DNA from: an uncultured Collinsella sp.
Lineage (GTDB): Bacteria > Actinomycetota > Coriobacteriia > Coriobacteriales > Coriobacteriaceae
DNA length: 24,958 bases
Reading direction: 5' to 3'
Assembly: GCA_902496335.1 (NCBI GenBank)
Contig: CABVAO010000027.1
Coordinates: forward strand, 1 to 24,958
The position numbers were made by a program, and so were the translations under genes. The notes under the pieces are model-generated. The model did no database searches, was not told where the DNA came from, and saw nothing but the letters and a program-made list of their open reading frames with translations. The first letter of the stretch is position 1, and each line of letters starts with the position of its first letter. Below, piece by piece: positions 22,865 through 24,958 of the stretch.

Positions 22865-23194
22865 TCAGCGTTCTTGCCAGCCGATGCAACGTCGTGCGTA
22901 GCCCTTAATGTCTTCGGTGAAACCGTCAAGGTCGTCGAGCGTGATCACGTTATCGGAAAGCAAGTTGGCTATCTCATAACGCATGGTGCTACGGCGAATA
23001 TCGTTTGCTAGCACTCCCGAGGACAGCTTGTCCCTATTGACGCGCTCTTCTAGCGCCCAAAATCTACTGGACGCTTCGCTGTCACCGTTCAGTATCTCGA
23101 TGTACTGGCCAATGAGCATTTCCATATAGCTTTCTTGCCATTTTGGGAGCAGCTCCTTAAACAGCTTCCAGTCGCTTTCAGTTACCTCGCCCAT
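22865..23194 (-). CDS. Conserved-looking small hypothetical protein
   Basis: A 109-residue acidic, soluble and mainly helical protein starting MGEVTESDWKLFKELLPKWQ. The ATG at 23194 follows cggaggcaat, a good ribosome-binding site; the upstream TTG at 23212 is less likely. I recognise no domain, catalytic motif or membrane segment. Trp/Arg-rich segments (SSRFWALEERVNRDK, RRSTMRYEIANLL) and a normal codon pattern argue for a real gene. It stands alone between the MITE-like element and a region of decayed sequence. Function unknown. Confidence 0.65.
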   Translation of the reverse strand: MGEVTESDWKLFKELLPKWQESYMEMLIGQYIEILNGDSEASSRFWALEERVNRDKLSSGVLANDIRRSTMRYEIANLLSDNVITLDDLDGFTEDIKGYARRCIGWQER

Positions 23195-23526
23195 ATTGCC
23201 TCCGTTCGCCAAACAAACTTAGCCATTCGATTTTTATTCTATTTGGTATTTTCGCTCGCAGCCGTGGATGAGGGGACCATCGGTCTTCAAGTTCGAGCTT
23301 GAATGAGCCGTTTGCTACAAAATGCGCCTAATTACTACGATGATTTGAATGCCTTCGACCATGCCGAAAAGGGTGAACATTAAACCGCAGGTAGAAGGCT
23401 TGCCGATTTTCGAAAAAGATGGGTGTGGTCGGCCTCATCGAGTTCATCGTAGTGAATCGACCTTTTTCTTGGCATGCAGTGAGTTAAATACCAGTTCCCG
23501 TGCTGGAATTGCCCGCCCCATTCGTG
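23195..23526. other. Region without a convincing gene
   Basis: No reading frame here has a good start signal and coding character together. It holds a 10-bp inverted pair actacgatga (23334-23343) and tcatcgtagt (23444-23453) about 100 bp apart, which may mark another small repeat or a gene relic. Confidence 0.4.
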
Positions 23527-23592
23527 AGTTGCGGTGAAATAGGGACTGTTAGACGCTCCAAGGTCCTCAACAGTCCGTATTTCACCGCAACT
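23527..23592. repeat. GTTGCGGTG hairpin repeat, copy 2
   Basis: Arms of 24 nt starting agttgcggtgaaatag pair at 23 of 24 positions with the segment ending tatttcaccgcaact. The loop differs fully from copy 1. The hairpin lies 131 bp beyond the end of the interrupted regulator gene. The stretch 23593-23723 has no further feature. Confidence 0.85.
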
Positions 23593-23723
23593 TGGAAGGG
23601 GCAAGCGGCGTTGGCCAAGCATTGCTGACGGGTTGGAGCGGCTTAGGCTTGTTTGCGGCGTTTCCATTGCTTTCGGCACCAGCGCATGAGTGCTTTTACA
23701 ACTGGGATGGTGATGAGGATGAC

Positions 23724-24563
23724 TCATGCGGGATGGGACTGCGCCAAGCAAAGCCACATATAGAGGAACCAGGCAATGGCGGCTGTTGGATAGACGCTAC
23801 CGATTAGCTTAGATAGATGACGTCGGTCGATGAAGTCGCCCATCGCATAGTAGACGGGAATCAGAAAGACCAGAAAGAGCCCCATGCCCTACGTGCCGCA
23901 GATGATGCCGAGCGCGAGATAGGCGAGGACGACAAGTGCAAGAAAGGGAAACTTGTTCCATGCGCGACCGAGCTTAGTATGGAAATGCTTGCCATGATGG
24001 TCGAGCTTGTCGTATGCCTCTTTCCAGCTCGAAAAAGTCTCGCCGTCGATGGTAACGGTGCCGTCGGCATTGGTATATACGCTGTGTCCATCGTCCTCTA
24101 GCGTATCGATATGCAATCCGCCCGGCCCGACATGGACCTCTTCACCCTTGCGCTCGTTAGCCACATGGATACCATTCCAGCCAACATGGACCTCTTTGCC
24201 TTTGTTGGGATCAATAACATGGATACCGCGTGCGAGAGAAATGTCGACAAGTGGCTTGCCGTCAGAATCCACGTGCTCGGTAGAAGACTCGGCGCCTTCA
24301 GACTCGCCTGAATTATTGGCGTCAACGTCATCGTCGGCCGAGGTGTCGACATCGCTAGCCGCTTCCCCATATAGCAACTCATCCAGTGACACGCCATACA
24401 GCGCGGCGAGCGCAATAAGGTTATCGGTATCGGGTGAGGATTCGCTGCGTTCCCATTTGCTGACAGCCTGGCGGCTTACGCCAAGCTGAGCAGCAAGCGC
24501 CTCTTGGGAAAGACCGGCAGCTTTGCGGCGATCGACGAGGCGCTGTGCCATCGCAAGATCCAT
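23724..24563 (-). pseudogene. HTH regulator with membrane tail, interrupted by an in-frame TAG
   Basis: Residues 1-66 form an XRE-type HTH domain (AGLSQEALAAQLGVSRQAVSKWERSE in two parts, then LYGVSLDELLYG). An acidic linker follows, then a repeated motif (EVHVGWNGIHV, EEVHVGPGGLHI) and a first membrane segment (LALVVLAYLALGIICG). Translation stops at TAG (23889-23891) after 224 residues. The same frame continues with GMGLFLVFLIPVYYAMGDFIDRR and a further membrane segment, ending at TGA 23724-23726. A Trp codon TGG to TAG change would explain the stop. The ATG at 24563 follows aaagga. The truncated protein keeps the DNA-binding part, so it may still function; UAG readthrough is the other possibility. 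Confidence 0.75.
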
Positions 24564-24748
24564 GACAGTTCCTTTCATGTGGCGACCGTAATCGAATGAG
24601 CCGAGTATGCCGAGAACAACCGGTAGCGACCACCATTTCTAGTTAGAATCTGCCCCAACCCTACCGCAACTACGAGTAGCAACCCCTAATGGCCTGCCAT
24701 TTCATGACAAATGTCGGTACGCATAACAGCCAAGAGCCCTCTCAATAT

Positions 24749-24813
24749 GTTGCGGTGGAATAGTTCCTGTTTTATGGCTCTGCTATGCCAAACGGGAACT
24801 ATTCCACCGCAAC
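24749..24813. repeat. GTTGCGGTG hairpin repeat, copy 3
   Basis: Perfect 19-bp arms gttgcggtggaatagttcc (24749-24767) and its complement (24795-24813), with a 27-nt loop. It shares the ends and the tagttcctgtt segment with copy 1. It lies upstream of the interrupted regulator, in an otherwise gene-free stretch (24564-24958). Confidence 0.85.
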
Positions 24814-24842
24814 TTACTATCAGGCCACGCACCCGCAGAGTA

Positions 24843-24958
24843 GCTACGGGTGCCTGGGGTAGGATGCGGCGTGCATTTTTGGGAGTATTCAGCAGCCGAG
24901 GGTGCCTGCATACTGGATTTTGGACGAAAGGCAGGCACTATGGGCCGCATCCTGTGGA
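24843..24958. mobile_element. Second copy of the inverted-arm element, cut by the window end
   Basis: It matches 22532-22645 with about three differences in the first 112 bp, including two in and near the inner hairpin. In this copy aggatgcggc (24861-24870) and gccgcatcct near 24945-24954 are perfect complements that enclose the ggtgcctg / caggcac hairpin, so a folded RNA of about 95 nt is possible. Whether the right inverted arm exists lies outside the window. Confidence 0.7.

Noticed and set aside
22553..23011. 152-codon open frame across the inverted-arm element
   Set aside because: It covers the palindromic element and then runs antisense to the small gene at 22865; composition is not protein-like.
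23380..23757. 125-codon minus-strand ORF
   Set aside because: It crosses the hairpin repeat and overlaps the tail of the interrupted regulator gene, without a start signal or recognised domain.

Overview
The window looks like a chromosome segment of a high-GC Gram-positive gut actinobacterium of the class Coriobacteriia, most likely Collinsella or a close relative. That is inferred from GC-rich codon use in most genes, a Tat-type lipoprotein, a methionine aminopeptidase with an N-terminal SEC-C motif, and a phosphofructokinase of the actinobacterial ATP type. No rRNA, tRNA or CRISPR array was found. A species name cannot be fixed from this window alone.

Layout. Positions 1-460 hold a left-edge hairpin, an array of three palindromic repeats with an 80 bp period, and a good sigma-A-type promoter. 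Positions 462-3886 (+) encode a complete polar amino-acid (glutamate/glutamine type) ABC importer: lipoprotein, two permeases and an ATPase. A class-I amidotransferase-like gamma-glutamyl hydrolase follows at 3974-4783. A strong hairpin at 4817-4857 closes this block.

The most interesting part is 4886-11400 (-), visibly less GC-rich than its flanks. It holds a ribosomal peptide (RiPP) cluster. In transcription order it has a promoter, a 42-residue peptide gene with six cysteines (10228-10356, very short), an attenuator hairpin, a BcrA/LanF-type ATPase with two permeases (probable self-protection or export), a radical SAM/SPASM maturase and an ABC exporter. The maturase is split in two by a single missing G in a short G run; adding one G restores a continuous SPASM protein. 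Upstream, a DUF2975 membrane protein and an HTH regulator form a separate unit with a dyad at its promoter, and a 9-mer in that dyad recurs in the peptide promoter.

Positions 11631-13891 (-) encode a PAS-like/GGDEF/receiver/HD-GYP protein with a degenerate GGDEF and a receiver that lacks its phosphoacceptor Asp, followed by an Hpt protein. Then come housekeeping-type genes: an alpha/beta hydrolase (-), a COG0731-type radical SAM protein (+), methionine aminopeptidase (+), a D-2-hydroxyacid dehydrogenase (+), an M18 aminopeptidase with a small coupled ORF (-), an N-terminally anchored Ntn hydrolase (+) and 6-phosphofructokinase (+).

From 22340 to the end the window is rich in repeats: a 184-nt nested palindrome at the pfk stop codon, a 253-bp element with inverted arms whose left half recurs at the right edge, and two of the three copies of a GTTGCGGTG hairpin family. 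Between them lie a small conserved-looking ORF and an HTH/membrane regulator interrupted by an in-frame TAG.
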